A stretch of 36,601 bases of DNA from Leptospira chreensis (GTDB lineage Bacteria > Spirochaetota > Leptospiria > Leptospirales > Leptospiraceae): contig NZ_JAFFPS010000038.1 of assembly GCF_016919165.1 (NCBI RefSeq), forward strand, positions 1 through 36,601. Direction: 5' to 3'. The stretch's first letter is position 1, and every line of letters begins with the position of its first letter. The notes beneath the pieces are model-generated. The model made no database searches. It saw nothing but the letters and a program-made list of their open reading frames with translations, and was not told the DNA's origin. The position numbers were made by a program, and so were the translations under genes. Of the stretch, positions 8,805 to 17,274 are shown one piece after another.

Positions 8805-9155
8805 TCAGTGGGAATCTTCCTCGTCGAGTTGAAATCCTTCCATAGCAGCAGATAGGTCGGGAAAAATTTCAAATACTTTGTCGAGCATTGTAATTTCAAA
8901 TAACTGAATCAAATCTTCGTCTACCACAATGACTTTGATGTCACCGCTCATAGGCTTTAGCTTGCGTTTGGTGGCTACAAATATACCAAGAGCAGTGGAG
9001 CAAATATGATGAACCTTTGTTAGGTCCAGGATGATTTTTTTGACGGAGCTTTGAGTGAGTTTTGAAAGTTCTTTTTCAATTTCGTCGGAATCAACCTTGA
9101 GGATGGCCCCAGAAAACTTAATAATCCTAATGTCATCCTTGACTTGAACATCCAT
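8805..9155 (-). CDS. STAS-domain anti-sigma factor antagonist
   Basis: A 116-residue single-domain STAS protein like SpoIIAA/RsbV. Such proteins bind an anti-sigma factor kinase when unphosphorylated and release its target; a SpoIIE-type phosphatase reactivates them. The helix-1 phosphorylation loop is visible as HHICSTALGIFVATKRK, with Ser or Thr of CSTALG at the usual phosphosite. The frame extends to a TTG at 9164 that overlaps the comF stop, but the ATG at 9155 is preferred because GGGGGTGA lies about nine bases before it. It sits between comF and rdgB in a tightly packed run. The partner kinase is not in the window; the two SpoIIE phosphatases at 23.3 and 34.0 kb are candidates for the opposing activity. 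Confidence 0.82.
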   Translation of the reverse strand: MDVQVKDDIRIIKFSGAILKVDSDEIEKELSKLTQSSVKKIILDLTKVHHICSTALGIFVATKRKLKPMSGDIKVIVVDEDLIQLFEITMLDKVFEIFPDLSAAMEGFQLDEEDSH

Positions 9156-9160
9156 TCGAT

Positions 9161-9838
9161 TCAATCACCCCCGCTTAACAGTAAAACAACGCAAGTCACC
9201 TTTCTGACACCAGCCTGTTTGTACAGCCTAGCGATTTCATTGACAGTGGCACCCGTTGTGAATATATCATCTACGATTAGAACATGAAGTCCTGCAATGA
9301 TTCTATCACTTTTTGCAAATCCAAACGCCTTTTTTGCATGAAAAAATCGGCTCTCAAACCCTAAAGAAGACTGCTTGTCCACTGAAACCTTACGTAAGCT
9401 AGTATCTCCCCTGATTTTCCAGAGGTTTTTCCATTTTGTGAGAAAGGCATACGCAGAGTGATAGGGCCTTGGCCCTGATTTGGGAGAGGAAGGAACAAGG
9501 GTCACAAGATCCGGCGGGTCGGATTCCAGAAGTTTTGCCAAGGCTCTTTGTCCTAAACAAAAGTATTTTGCCAATGGCCGTTCATTTTCAAATTTGAGAG
9601 CCTGGAAAAGGGTCTTTTCAAAATGACCCCGCCTTTGCAGATAAAAGGCCTGATCATAAAAAACAAATCGATCGATTGGATGTTTGACCTGGTTTGGTTC
9701 CGGGTTTTGTTTTTGTGGGAGATAGTGTTTTTTAGTGCAAGGTTTGCAAACAGCAATGATTTCTGAAAAGTAATCATAAGATCCGCAAGCGACACAAAAC
9801 TTTGGGAAAACAAAGGATAAAAAAGAAACCCCTCTCAT
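9161..9838 (-). CDS. comF: ComF-family phosphoribosyltransferase-like protein
   Basis: A 225-residue ComF homologue, a family needed for DNA uptake in competent bacteria and linked to DNA recombination in others. The N-terminus has a zinc-binding double CxxC (C15, C18, C31, C34). The C-terminal phosphoribosyltransferase domain shows the PRPP loop VLIVDDIFTTGAT (about 186-198). The family strip Q..L....R..N...AF is represented by QSSLGFESRFFHAKKAF. The only start in frame is the ATG at 9838-9836. It lies in the loop of a hairpin followed by six T, a terminator-like structure, and lacks a Shine-Dalgarno sequence. Upstream is the ompL47-like gene, and the STAS gene follows with its start near or overlapping the stop. 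Confidence 0.87.
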   Translation of the reverse strand: MRGVSFLSFVFPKFCVACGSYDYFSEIIAVCKPCTKKHYLPQKQNPEPNQVKHPIDRFVFYDQAFYLQRRGHFEKTLFQALKFENERPLAKYFCLGQRALAKLLESDPPDLVTLVPSSPKSGPRPYHSAYAFLTKWKNLWKIRGDTSLRKVSVDKQSSLGFESRFFHAKKAFGFAKSDRIIAGLHVLIVDDIFTTGATVNEIARLYKQAGVRKVTCVVLLLSGGD

Positions 9839-9851
9839 ATAGAAAGGGGTT
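9816..9851 (-). terminator. Terminator-like hairpin that contains the comF start codon
   Basis: On the minus strand AACCCCT (9851-9845) pairs with AGGGGTT (9833-9827) around an 11-base loop, followed by TCTTTTTT. It is well placed to end the ompL47-like transcript. The comF ATG (9838-9836) is in the loop, and the T-run encodes comF residues Ser-Phe-Leu. It may therefore be a leaky terminator or an attenuator of comF. Confidence 0.65.
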
Positions 9852-9859
9852 CATTTTTG

Positions 9860-9894
9860 GAACCTTGCGGTTCTAGTTTTTTTGTAAAAAACTA
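9860..9894 (-). repeat. Two small hairpins after the ompL47-like gene
   Basis: Two adjacent stems precede the terminator at 9816-9851. TAGTTTTTT/AAAAAACTA (9874-9894, 9 bp, 3-base loop) includes the stop codon of the ompL47-like gene. GAACC/GGTTC (9860-9873) closes on a GCAA tetraloop of the stable GNRA type when read on the minus strand. With the third stem they form a three-hairpin 3' region that could protect the mRNA. Confidence 0.5.
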
Positions 9895-10971
9895 CTTAGC
9901 AGGAGTTGTCGCTGCTGGAGCTGGTGTTTCTGTTTTTGGTGCTTCTGCTGATTTTTGGATCGTAGAAGTTGGAGGAGTCAAATCTACAGTGAGTTTTACT
10001 TCCACTTCAGCAGATTGATTTCCTACATTGTCCACAGCCATTGCTTTAATGACATGGTCACCTTGTGTTTCGATGGCGATTGCTTCTACGTAAGGTTTGT
10101 ATTCTTCTGCATCAACTTTCACTAGAACTTTTTTGATTCCAGATTCTTTGTCAGTTGCGTTCACATAGAATACGTTTCCTTTTCTTTGGAAGTTTTTTCC
10201 GTTGATTTCAACAAGTGGAAAAGAAGGAACGATTTCAATCGTAGGTTTCACATCATCCACAGTGATAATGATAGAAGATTCAGGAGAAGCATTCCCCGAT
10301 TTATCAGTCGCGGAATACTTAACTACGTTGGCTCCACCATTTTCCAATTTGATAGGAGCTGCATAAACTTTTGCTGCTTCTTGGTTGATGCTGAATTGTA
10401 CTTTTTCAATACCAGTTTGTTGGTCTTCAGCAACAATTGTATATGTATTGTTTTTGGAAGCGAAAGGAACTCCGTCTAAAACAAAAAACTGTTCTTGAGG
10501 AACTAAACTTACACGAGGAGCAGTGTTATCAACATGAAGGACAAGAATTTTTGGAGTTTCAGTGTTTCCTACTTTATCAACAGAGCGGTAGTAAACTTCA
10601 GTAAGTCCTTCTTCAGAAATACGAATCGGTTGCGTATACTTTCTGTATTCTCCGTTTTTCGGTTTCCATTCAATAAAATCGATTGTGGAAGACTCATCTT
10701 TTGCATCTAATGAAAAAGTAGTTTTGCTAGTAATGAAAAGAGCAGATGCATTAGAAGTGGAAGCACCGGATTCTTTTTTGTCACCCAAAATGTCTTTTAC
10801 AGTTGTCTCTGCTTTATCAACGCCATCTTTGGCTTGAGTAGAGGTAGATTCTGTTTTTTTGACTGCCTGGTCTTTTGTGGAAGTAGTGGCTTTTGGTGCA
10901 GCAACTTGTGCTGTAATTTGGCCTGCGAAAGATATTGTCAGTATGGCCAAAAGGTATTTGTGCGCCTGCAT
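9892..10971 (-). CDS. ompL47: OmpL47-type surface protein with Ig-like repeats
   Basis: A 359-residue exported protein. It has a signal peptide (residues 1-21, ending GQITAQ), a Lys/Thr/Ser/Ala-rich linker to about residue 75, and then three repeats of roughly 80-90 residues. Each repeat ends with a pattern like Y.A.D..GN (YYRSVDKVGNTE, VVKYSATDKSGNAS, VIKAMAVDNVGNQS) followed by a V.D...P strand. The tail is rich in Pro, Ala and Thr. This Ig-like repeat is that of leptospiral OmpL47, described as a surface-exposed host-matrix binding protein; in a saprophyte the role would be structural or adhesive in another way. AAGGAGA lies nine bases before the ATG, and a TTGACA box upstream overlaps the start region of the divergent flaA-like gene. 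Symbol given by resemblance. Confidence 0.8.
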   Translation of the reverse strand: MQAHKYLLAILTISFAGQITAQVAAPKATTSTKDQAVKKTESTSTQAKDGVDKAETTVKDILGDKKESGASTSNASALFITSKTTFSLDAKDESSTIDFIEWKPKNGEYRKYTQPIRISEEGLTEVYYRSVDKVGNTETPKILVLHVDNTAPRVSLVPQEQFFVLDGVPFASKNNTYTIVAEDQQTGIEKVQFSINQEAAKVYAAPIKLENGGANVVKYSATDKSGNASPESSIIITVDDVKPTIEIVPSFPLVEINGKNFQRKGNVFYVNATDKESGIKKVLVKVDAEEYKPYVEAIAIETQGDHVIKAMAVDNVGNQSAEVEVKLTVDLTPPTSTIQKSAEAPKTETPAPAATTPAK

Positions 10972-11001
10972 TGTATAAGTCTCCTTTGTACAGATAAAAC
11001 A

Positions 11002-11033
11002 TATATATCCCCCTTCAAAGGAATTATTGTCAA
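11002..11033 (-). promoter_or_regulatory. Candidate promoter of the ompL47-like gene
   Basis: On the minus strand a perfect TTGACA (11033-11028) is followed, after a long spacer of about 19-20 bases, by an AT-repeat that includes TATATA (around 11007-11002). The spacer is longer than the usual 17, so the exact -10 is uncertain. The -35 box lies directly against the ATG of the divergent flaA-like gene. Confidence 0.4.
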
Positions 11034-11034
11034 C

Positions 11035-11676
11035 ATGATTGCACTGATAAACTTAAGGAAACTGACACTTTTTCTTTTCTTGTTTGGAATGGTTCCGATT
11101 TACGGAGAAGCAGGGATTTGGCGGGAAATTTTACTCGAAAACTTTGAATTGTCCAACTACAATCAGGGAAACCTGCGCACTAAATTGGAAAAAGGTACAA
11201 CACTTCCTGAAATCGCCCTTTCTTCCAATTTTACAGCACCCATTCCAGGATCCAAACAAGCCCTTGTTTTAAGAATCCCCAAAGATGCCAATTTCCCATT
11301 TTCTTTATACTTTCCCAAACCCATAGAGGTAAATGCCTTTATCAAAGAAATCACCATCCCCATTTATTCATCACAATCCAATGGGAACCTAACACTGATC
11401 ATAGAATCACAAGATGCTGAGGTGAGACAATTGAATCTCACTTCTCTCAACTACCGAGGATGGAAATCCATTACGGTTTCGATTTCAAAAAATTTTGATC
11501 AAAATGATAGAGTTTTTATGCAAAAAAGTTCCATACGGATTCTTGGATTCTTCTATTTACCTTTTGAAAATAACGATCCGAACCAAGAAGTTCTCATTGC
11601 CATTGATGACATAACTGCCATTGTGCGAGATAAATACAGGCCGCTTCGTAACAAAGAAATCCTTTTAGAGGACTAA
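11035..11676 (+). CDS. FlaA-like flagellar sheath family protein
   Basis: A 213-residue exported protein resembling FlaA, the outer layer (sheath) protein of spirochaete periplasmic flagella. It has a signal peptide (about residues 1-25, LTLFLFLFGMVPIYGEA), then the FlaA pattern of an IKEITIPIYSSQSNGNLTLI strand, DAEVRQLNLTSLNYRGWKSI (the L..L...GWK motif) and a closing LIAIDDITAIVRD, equivalent to the FDDL...T end of FlaA. The frame is open to 10834 but the ATG at 11035 is chosen for its signal peptide and the AAGGAA upstream. It is shorter than FlaA1 and similar to or shorter than FlaA2, and no flagellar gene is adjacent, so it may be a divergent paralogue. It is divergent from the ompL47-like gene by 63 bp. 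Confidence 0.72.
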   Translation: MIALINLRKLTLFLFLFGMVPIYGEAGIWREILLENFELSNYNQGNLRTKLEKGTTLPEIALSSNFTAPIPGSKQALVLRIPKDANFPFSLYFPKPIEVNAFIKEITIPIYSSQSNGNLTLIIESQDAEVRQLNLTSLNYRGWKSITVSISKNFDQNDRVFMQKSSIRILGFFYLPFENNDPNQEVLIAIDDITAIVRDKYRPLRNKEILLED

Positions 11677-11754
11677 AATTTTCACCTATTTGTATTGATT
11701 CTTAGTGGAAAAAAACTCTTTTCTTCCCAACCTCCTGACCGAACCTGATCCTAA

Positions 11755-12210
11755 ATGGAAATGGAACTGTCCCTAGAACAATACGAAACCCTGCTCAAGT
11801 TAGTGTATATGGGAGATTGGGTCATTTCCACCTTACAAGCCAAGGATCGGTCTGAGGACGAACCCGATACGGATTCTCGGTTTGCTGATGTGGTGCGCCA
11901 TGTGTTCTCTCAGGCAGAACATGCAGGCCTTGGGAACATTGTTCAAATCGACCAGAACAATGGAGAACCCTATTTGACTCGAGAATTTGAGGAAGAAAGT
12001 GGCCTTGTTGATATTTTAGAGGACTACGAAGACGAAGTTTTCTGGCAAGCCCTCATTGAAAGACTGGCCCACAGAGATTTCCTTCGTCACTACGGGGAAA
12101 CTGCGATCTCCCAAATGGCAATCGAAGAACGAATCGAAAAGGAAACTCCCTTCCATGATAAATGGGCCCAAGAGTTCCACGAAAACGGTCTCGAAAATCT
12201 AAAAATCTAA
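11755..12210 (+). CDS. Acidic cytosolic protein of unknown function
   Basis: A 151-residue protein that I cannot name. It has no signal peptide or membrane segment and is strongly acidic (for example DRSEDEPDTDSRF and REFEEESGLVDILEDYEDE). It appears almost wholly helical and begins with MEMELSLEQYETLLKLVYMG. A second ATG two codons in is an alternative start; neither has a clear Shine-Dalgarno sequence. It lies 78 bp after the flaA-like gene on the same strand and faces the 514-residue unknown gene. The even amino-acid composition and good codon structure support a real gene. Confidence 0.65.
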   Translation: MEMELSLEQYETLLKLVYMGDWVISTLQAKDRSEDEPDTDSRFADVVRHVFSQAEHAGLGNIVQIDQNNGEPYLTREFEEESGLVDILEDYEDEVFWQALIERLAHRDFLRHYGETAISQMAIEERIEKETPFHDKWAQEFHENGLENLKI

Positions 12211-12238
12211 CGAAAACTTCGCTTCACAAAAAGCAGCG

Positions 12239-12282
12239 AACATCCATTAGGAAACACCTCTTCTCTGTTAGTTTCCGATGTT
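12239..12282. repeat. Bipartite inverted repeat between convergent genes
   Basis: AACATC (12239-12244) and GGAAAC (12250-12255) on the left pair with GTTTCC (12271-12276) and GATGTT (12277-12282) on the right, giving two stacked 6-bp stems with a 5-base bulge and a 15-base loop. It spans the stop codon of the minus-strand gene. It could act as a two-way end structure, although no T-run follows. Confidence 0.35.
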
Positions 12283-13812
12283 TCTCTGCGGCTGTTTGGT
12301 TTTAGGCCAAAGTAATTTGTCTTCCCTTTCCTTCTTTTTGTTCATCGTTTCACTGAGTCTCGTCCGTAAGATAAATTCGATTTGGTCTTTGGATCCGGAA
12401 GACAACTGATTCGCATCCGAAACGTTTCCAAGATCTCTCAGTAACAACTGAATGGCTTCATATGCCTTTTCATTTAAAAAATCTCCATTGGCGGGGAGAC
12501 GGGGAATGGCATTCCAAGAATGAATGGCTTCGGATAGAAGTTTGGAATCCTTACGATTCATTCCTGATTCCCAAAGGATCCTTCCCTTATCGAAGTACCC
12601 GTCTTTGATCCGATATCCTTTTGGTGTTTTCGAAATCAAAGTGTCCATAATATCGATTCGTTTTTTGGAATAGGCTTCTTCTACATCTTTCAGAGAGAAT
12701 AATTTTTTATCTTGTAATAACTTTTTATATTTTTGTTCCACTCGGCGCAGAGTTTCGTATCGTAAAGTTTCCTTTTGCTCTGGTGTTGCCTGTTTCAAAT
12801 ATTCTTTTGCGTGAAAGTATTGTTCCAGGGCTCGGCTTTGAATTTCATAAATATTTTCTATGGTAAAAAGAATTTCTGTTCCTGTACTCGTTCCTAAGTT
12901 TGCAGAAAGAGCCGCCATCATTTGTCTCAGAAAATCTTCTTTGTTTAAATTTTCCTGAAAGTAATCGATGGCAAAATAGCTGGGATCCCCACTAAATGGA
13001 TAAGCTAATCTTTGTAAGTTTTCATAATACAAGTCCCTAACAAAAAAACTCAAGTCCCCTTTGTCTGGATCATAACCCATAAACCGGGAAATAAATTCAT
13101 CCAACTGTTTTTCTTTTTTTTGTTTGAGAGTTCGATCTAAGTATTTATTTCGATCTTCTTTGGGCATAGAAAGAGGTGATTTTGGTTCCGCCTCTCCCTC
13201 TTTAGAAACCCGCATAGTGATGGGAGGAGACGACTCATCTCCCTTTCGAAACTCTTCTATGATACGATTTCTTTCTTTATGAACAAATAAATTGTCGTCG
13301 GCAGTTTCTATGTCCACGCGAAAAGGATCACGAATCCCTTTTACAGTAGGAAGTACATCCTTAACAATGATATCTTCATAATCACGATTACGTTTGATAT
13401 AAGAATCCGCAACACCTGAGTTTTCATTGATTTGGTCATAATCGTTTTTGAATTGTTTGCGTAAGGAAGAAGTTCCTTCCAAATCCTTTACTAACTCTTC
13501 CCATTGGCTTCCTTTGTATTTACCTTTGGAAAATCCACCCCCGTCACCTTCTCCTTCTTCCCCATCTCCTGGATCTTCGGAAGTTTCCCCATTCCCGGTT
13601 TCACTCCCCGATTTACCAAAACTCATTTGGAAAGAAACTTCCCCCTCTTCCTCGCTTGCGTAAATCCAAGGGGGCCCACAGAGAGTTTTTTGATAAGGGG
13701 AATCGGAATGATTGAAAGAATATATAATTAATGTTATGTGAGAAACAGCAGAAAAATAAAATGCAAAATAAAATCTATTTTCAAATAGAAAACTAAGAAT
13801 TCCTTTTCGCAT
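12268..13812 (-). CDS. Membrane-anchored protein of unknown function, after lnt
   Basis: A 514-residue protein that I do not recognise. It has a short N-terminus, one membrane helix at about residues 13-31 (FYFAFYFSAVSHITLIIYSF), then an extended Gly/Glu/Ser/Asp-rich linker (about 55-95, with EDPGDGEEGEGDGGG) and a long helical, charged region. The anchor plus flexible acidic linker recalls the N-terminal layout of TonB-like energy transducers, but no TonB C-terminal fold is evident. Its start overlaps the 3' end of lnt by 20 bases, so the two are probably cotranscribed with the PIN and CarD genes upstream. A role in the cell envelope is an inference from this coupling. Confidence 0.6.
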   Translation of the reverse strand: MRKGILSFLFENRFYFAFYFSAVSHITLIIYSFNHSDSPYQKTLCGPPWIYASEEEGEVSFQMSFGKSGSETGNGETSEDPGDGEEGEGDGGGFSKGKYKGSQWEELVKDLEGTSSLRKQFKNDYDQINENSGVADSYIKRNRDYEDIIVKDVLPTVKGIRDPFRVDIETADDNLFVHKERNRIIEEFRKGDESSPPITMRVSKEGEAEPKSPLSMPKEDRNKYLDRTLKQKKEKQLDEFISRFMGYDPDKGDLSFFVRDLYYENLQRLAYPFSGDPSYFAIDYFQENLNKEDFLRQMMAALSANLGTSTGTEILFTIENIYEIQSRALEQYFHAKEYLKQATPEQKETLRYETLRRVEQKYKKLLQDKKLFSLKDVEEAYSKKRIDIMDTLISKTPKGYRIKDGYFDKGRILWESGMNRKDSKLLSEAIHSWNAIPRLPANGDFLNEKAYEAIQLLLRDLGNVSDANQLSSGSKDQIEFILRTRLSETMNKKKEREDKLLWPKTKQPQRNIGN

Positions 13813-15556
13813 AAAAGAAGAACACTATCCCCACAATTCCCATAAACAAATAGGAAAGTAGATTCCCGTACGACCGATAAAAAGTCATCTCACCAGGGAT
13901 CACTTGCACTTTTTTGCGGATCACGGCAGTCGTCTCAATCGGGGTAAATTCATTATCAATATTTCGCCCTAAATGGTCTGTAAATACCGAGGTGCCGGAG
14001 TTAGTGGACCTAACAATCCACTTACGGAACTCGATGGCACGAAGCCGTCCCAAAGTATGGTGTTGGTAGGATTCCACTGAGTTTCCATACCATTTGTCAT
14101 TGGTCACGTTCACAATGAAATCGGGATCACCCTCAAACTTTCTAACAAATTCGGAAATGATCACTTCATAACAAATCAAAGGTAAAAAACTACCGATTTG
14201 TTTTTCTTCCACTTTGTCTTTGGCATAGTATTCCCGAACACCGGCAGGACCCATTGTCATTGTATCTTCAAAGTGGAGAGCCTTGGTTTGAGAAGAAGGG
14301 TTCTTTCGAGATTCGTAATAAGGAATCAGGTCAAGACTCTTTCCTGGTGCAAATTGTCCGGTTTGGCCAGACAAAGCATACATCCATTCAAACGGCATGT
14401 ATTCCCCAAAGATCAGTAAAAAAACCTTTTGGTAACTATTCCTTCTTTCTCCATTCGGATTCATTAACACAGAAGAATTGTACATCCGGACATCCCTTCG
14501 GGAAATGCGACCCGGAAGGGCCGTAGGAACTAAATCGGCATCCAGTTCATTATAAAAAACATTGGTACCATGACGGAGGCTCAGGATGGCCATAAGCGAT
14601 TCAAATTGATGCCAGTAGATACGACTAAATCGTGTGACATCCGTATCATGAGTTGTAAAAAAAGGAACACCTGACTCTGGTAATACGACGAGGTCTACCG
14701 GATTTTCCGTAAGTTCCTTTTCTGTCATAAAATCAATGCGAGTCATGAGATTGCGAATCTCTTCGGCAGGATTGCGCCCATCGCGAAATTCTAAAGGAGC
14801 ATTGGGTTGTACAACAAGCACATCCCGTTCGGCGATCGGTTTTACTTGGGACCATTTTTGAAATAGATAATACCCATTTCCAAAAAACAAAACGAGAACA
14901 AAAACAATCCCTAGTCCGCCAAAAACAAATCTCTTTTGGAGGCCTTTGTGTTTGGAGAGAAAACCAGAGAACAATCGAAGGACTGTTTTCGGTTTTCTGA
15001 GCGAGAATAAATAATAGGAAACAAAAAACAAAAACGCGGACAGTCCGTACGCACTCGCATACTCGGCGTTTTGTGCCAAAATTTGATTTTCGGCCACAAC
15101 ATTTCCAAAATACCAAGGAAATACTTGGGGAGTAAAAAACTCAGCAAAGAGAATCGAAAACGAAGCAATGAGAGGAAAAAATCTTCCCACTCGTTTGACC
15201 AAAAAAGAAAAAACCAAAAGATAAACAGGGAACTTAAAATTTAAGAGAATTGCTGAACCAATAAAAATGGGAACCGCCAAATACCAATCAAAACCACCAA
15301 ATACAGTGGTCATATGGTAAACCCAATGGAAGGAAACTAAATAGAAAAGAATCGCAAAACCAAATCCGTGGTAGATGAGCTTTTTCCACTCACCACGATT
15401 TTGTTTTTCGATGATAAAAAGGCCAAAGGGAGCGAACCAAACAAAAAAAGGTAAATTTAAGGGAGCAAAGGAAAGAAAGGAAAAAACAGCGGTAAGCGTG
15501 TACAAAAAAACGGATATGATACCTTTGCGTGAAATTAAAAAACGTAAGAGTTTCAT
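13793..15556 (-). CDS. lnt: Apolipoprotein N-acyltransferase
   Basis: Inner-membrane enzyme that adds the third acyl chain to the N-terminal cysteine of lipoproteins, using phospholipid as donor. The 587-residue protein has about six to seven hydrophobic helices in residues 1-230, then the periplasmic nitrilase-fold domain. The catalytic triad is visible: Glu294 in VVLPESGVPFF, Lys377 in SYQKVFLLIFGEYMPFEW and Cys462 in LPLICYEVIISEF. IVNVTNDKWYGNS is the usual following motif. The segment between Lys and Cys is longer than in E. coli Lnt. A final membrane helix is near the C-terminus. Lipoproteins are abundant in Leptospira and several candidate substrates occur in this window. It lies 24 bp after the PIN gene and overlaps the next gene. 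Confidence 0.9.
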   Translation of the reverse strand: MKLLRFLISRKGIISVFLYTLTAVFSFLSFAPLNLPFFVWFAPFGLFIIEKQNRGEWKKLIYHGFGFAILFYLVSFHWVYHMTTVFGGFDWYLAVPIFIGSAILLNFKFPVYLLVFSFLVKRVGRFFPLIASFSILFAEFFTPQVFPWYFGNVVAENQILAQNAEYASAYGLSAFLFFVSYYLFSLRKPKTVLRLFSGFLSKHKGLQKRFVFGGLGIVFVLVLFFGNGYYLFQKWSQVKPIAERDVLVVQPNAPLEFRDGRNPAEEIRNLMTRIDFMTEKELTENPVDLVVLPESGVPFFTTHDTDVTRFSRIYWHQFESLMAILSLRHGTNVFYNELDADLVPTALPGRISRRDVRMYNSSVLMNPNGERRNSYQKVFLLIFGEYMPFEWMYALSGQTGQFAPGKSLDLIPYYESRKNPSSQTKALHFEDTMTMGPAGVREYYAKDKVEEKQIGSFLPLICYEVIISEFVRKFEGDPDFIVNVTNDKWYGNSVESYQHHTLGRLRAIEFRKWIVRSTNSGTSVFTDHLGRNIDNEFTPIETTAVIRKKVQVIPGEMTFYRSYGNLLSYLFMGIVGIVFFFYAKRNS

Positions 15557-15580
15557 ACCCGTTAGACTACTTAAAATAGA

Positions 15581-16618
15581 TTACGATTTGTTGTAGTTAT
15601 TGTTACCGTTTTGCACTTTTGTAAAAATCATCTTACCGGCAGCAGTTTGGATGATACTTGTGACAACCACTCGCACATCTTTTCCTACTAAATGACCACC
15701 GTTTTCAATGACTACCATGGTTCCGTCTTCTAAGTAACCGATCCCTTGGTTTTCATCCTTTCCTTCTTTAATGACGGAAATTTGAAATTCTTCACCCGGC
15801 AGTACCACTGGTTTTAATGCATTGGCAAGGTTATTCAAATTCAGAACTCGAACCCCTTGTAACTCGGCCACTTTGTTTAGGTTGAAGTCGTTGGTAACAA
15901 CAGCTCCCCCCGTATCACGTGCGAGTTTGACTAGTTTGGCATCGACTTCTCTTGTATCAGAATAATCAGTATAAGTGATTTTGACTTCGATCGAACCTTT
16001 TCTTTGGAGTTTGTTCAACATCTCAAGGCCGCGTCTTCCGCGTGCCCTTTTGATTGGGTCAGAAGAATCAGAGATCAACTGAATTTCACGTAACACAAAG
16101 TTAGGAAGAATGAGTGGACCATCTAAGAAATGTGTGTCGGCAATGTCCAAAATACGACCGTCGATCACAACGGATGTGTCTAGGATTTTATCTCGGATAT
16201 GGCTATTCGCATTTTCCAATCCTGGAATTTGAAAACTAGAGCCTGCTCCACCGGCACCACCACCAAAAATGGCAAGACCAGGTTTCTGAGCAAAAGCGAT
16301 TCCAACTTTGGTTCCCGTTAGGAACAATAGCACAGCGACAAATATCGCGATGGATTTATATCCGTAATCGTTCAGGAGGCTCACGGGGAATGCCGCAATG
16401 GACAAACCAAGTAAGGCTCCTATACTTGCACAAAGTACAACGTCAGCTTTGATTTCAGGGAATAACCTTCTCTCACCTAACACGAGGGATAGGGAATAAA
16501 CGAGAATGATTCCAGCAAGTGTCCCCGCAAAAACGGGGTTTTGCGATTCCGAATATAAGAAGAAAAACGATACCGAAGAGACGAGAATCGTCCCAAGGGC
16601 TGAAAGTAAGTGTTTCAT
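15581..16618 (-). CDS. Membrane PIN/TRAM-domain protein (YacL-like)
   Basis: A 345-residue protein of the YacL type. It has four hydrophobic helices in residues 1-110, a Gly/Ala-rich hinge ([13 protein letters not shown], about 117-129), a PIN nuclease-like domain from about 143 and a C-terminal TRAM domain of about 60 residues. PIN acidic positions are visible: Asp147 in [13 protein letters not shown], Glu in [10 protein letters not shown], and Asp residues in [18 protein letters not shown] domains bind RNA, so the protein is likely a membrane-tethered RNA-acting nuclease, but the biological target of this family is not known. AAGGA lies eight bases before the ATG. It follows carD by 38 bp; carD and a PIN/TRAM gene are also neighbours in some other bacteria. 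Confidence 0.85.
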   Translation of the reverse strand: MKHLLSALGTILVSSVSFFFLYSESQNPVFAGTLAGIILVYSLSLVLGERRLFPEIKADVVLCASIGALLGLSIAAFPVSLLNDYGYKSIAIFVAVLLFLTGTKVGIAFAQKPGLAIFGGGAGGAGSSFQIPGLENANSHIRDKILDTSVVIDGRILDIADTHFLDGPLILPNFVLREIQLISDSSDPIKRARGRRGLEMLNKLQRKGSIEVKITYTDYSDTREVDAKLVKLARDTGGAVVTNDFNLNKVAELQGVRVLNLNNLANALKPVVLPGEEFQISVIKEGKDENQGIGYLEDGTMVVIENGGHLVGKDVRVVVTSIIQTAAGKMIFTKVQNGNNNYNKS

Positions 16619-16656
16619 AACTCAATCCTTGTAAAAGAGTTGAGTAAAACGGAAGT

Positions 16657-17238
16657 TTATTCTAATTCTAGATCATCATCCAATTCTTTTGGAGGTGGTG
16701 CTGGAGCCAATCCCTGAACTGAAGCCGCTAACACGTCTGAAACGATATTCCCAGCTTCTTCCTGGGGTACACCTTTACTAAGTGCAATTTCCATCTTTAC
16801 TAAATTATAGGCGCTCTCATAGAGCTTTCTTTCCATAATGGAAAGTTCTTTGCCATAGGCACGTCTGTAAAGATTACGGCAAACATCAGCCACTTCGAAA
16901 ATGGAACCAGACTTGATCTTGTTCATATTGTTCTGGTAACGGACTTTCCAGTCCTCTTCCGTGTCGACCTCATCCTTTTTTAGGAGAGTGAGAACTTTTT
17001 TGATCTCTTTTTTATCAATGATCGACCGGATACCCACATCCATTGCGCGATCCACCGGGATAGAGACCTTCATTTTGGAACCTTGAATTTCCAAACTGTA
17101 ACAGTCTTTTTTCTTTCCCAGAATCAGCTTTTTAGCAACTTCTGTGACTTCACCTACTCCATGGATGGGATATACAACATAATCCCCAACCTTGAATTTA
17201 GGCTCTTTAGTTTTTTCGTTTAGTTTTTTTGTAGCCAA
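16657..17238 (-). CDS. carD: CarD-family transcriptional regulator
   Basis: A 193-residue RNA polymerase-binding protein of the CarD/CdnL family, which stabilises open promoter complexes and affects rRNA and stress transcription. The RNA-polymerase interaction domain begins at [20 protein letters not shown] (about residue 15) and runs into the helical C-terminal domain with [20 protein letters not shown] and [19 protein letters not shown]. The tail is acidic ([12 protein letters not shown]). No ATG is available, so the start is a TTG at 17238-17236 with GGAAG about 13 bases upstream, or a nearby alternative. A very good promoter lies at 17275-17302. It leads a run with the PIN/TRAM, lnt and unknown genes. 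Confidence 0.9.
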   Translation of the reverse strand: MATKKLNEKTKEPKFKVGDYVVYPIHGVGEVTEVAKKLILGKKKDCYSLEIQGSKMKVSIPVDRAMDVGIRSIIDKKEIKKVLTLLKKDEVDTEEDWKVRYQNNMNKIKSGSIFEVADVCRNLYRRAYGKELSIMERKLYESAYNLVKMEIALSKGVPQEEAGNIVSDVLAASVQGLAPAPPPKELDDDLELE

Positions 17239-17274
17239 GTAAGTATAATAACTTCCGTAAATACTCTTGCCTTC

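Noticed and set aside
10834..11034. Upstream part of the frame containing the flaA-like gene
   Set aside because: It runs antisense through the ompL47-like signal peptide, is Cys- and Phe-rich, and gives no signal peptide at its start; the ATG at 11035 does.
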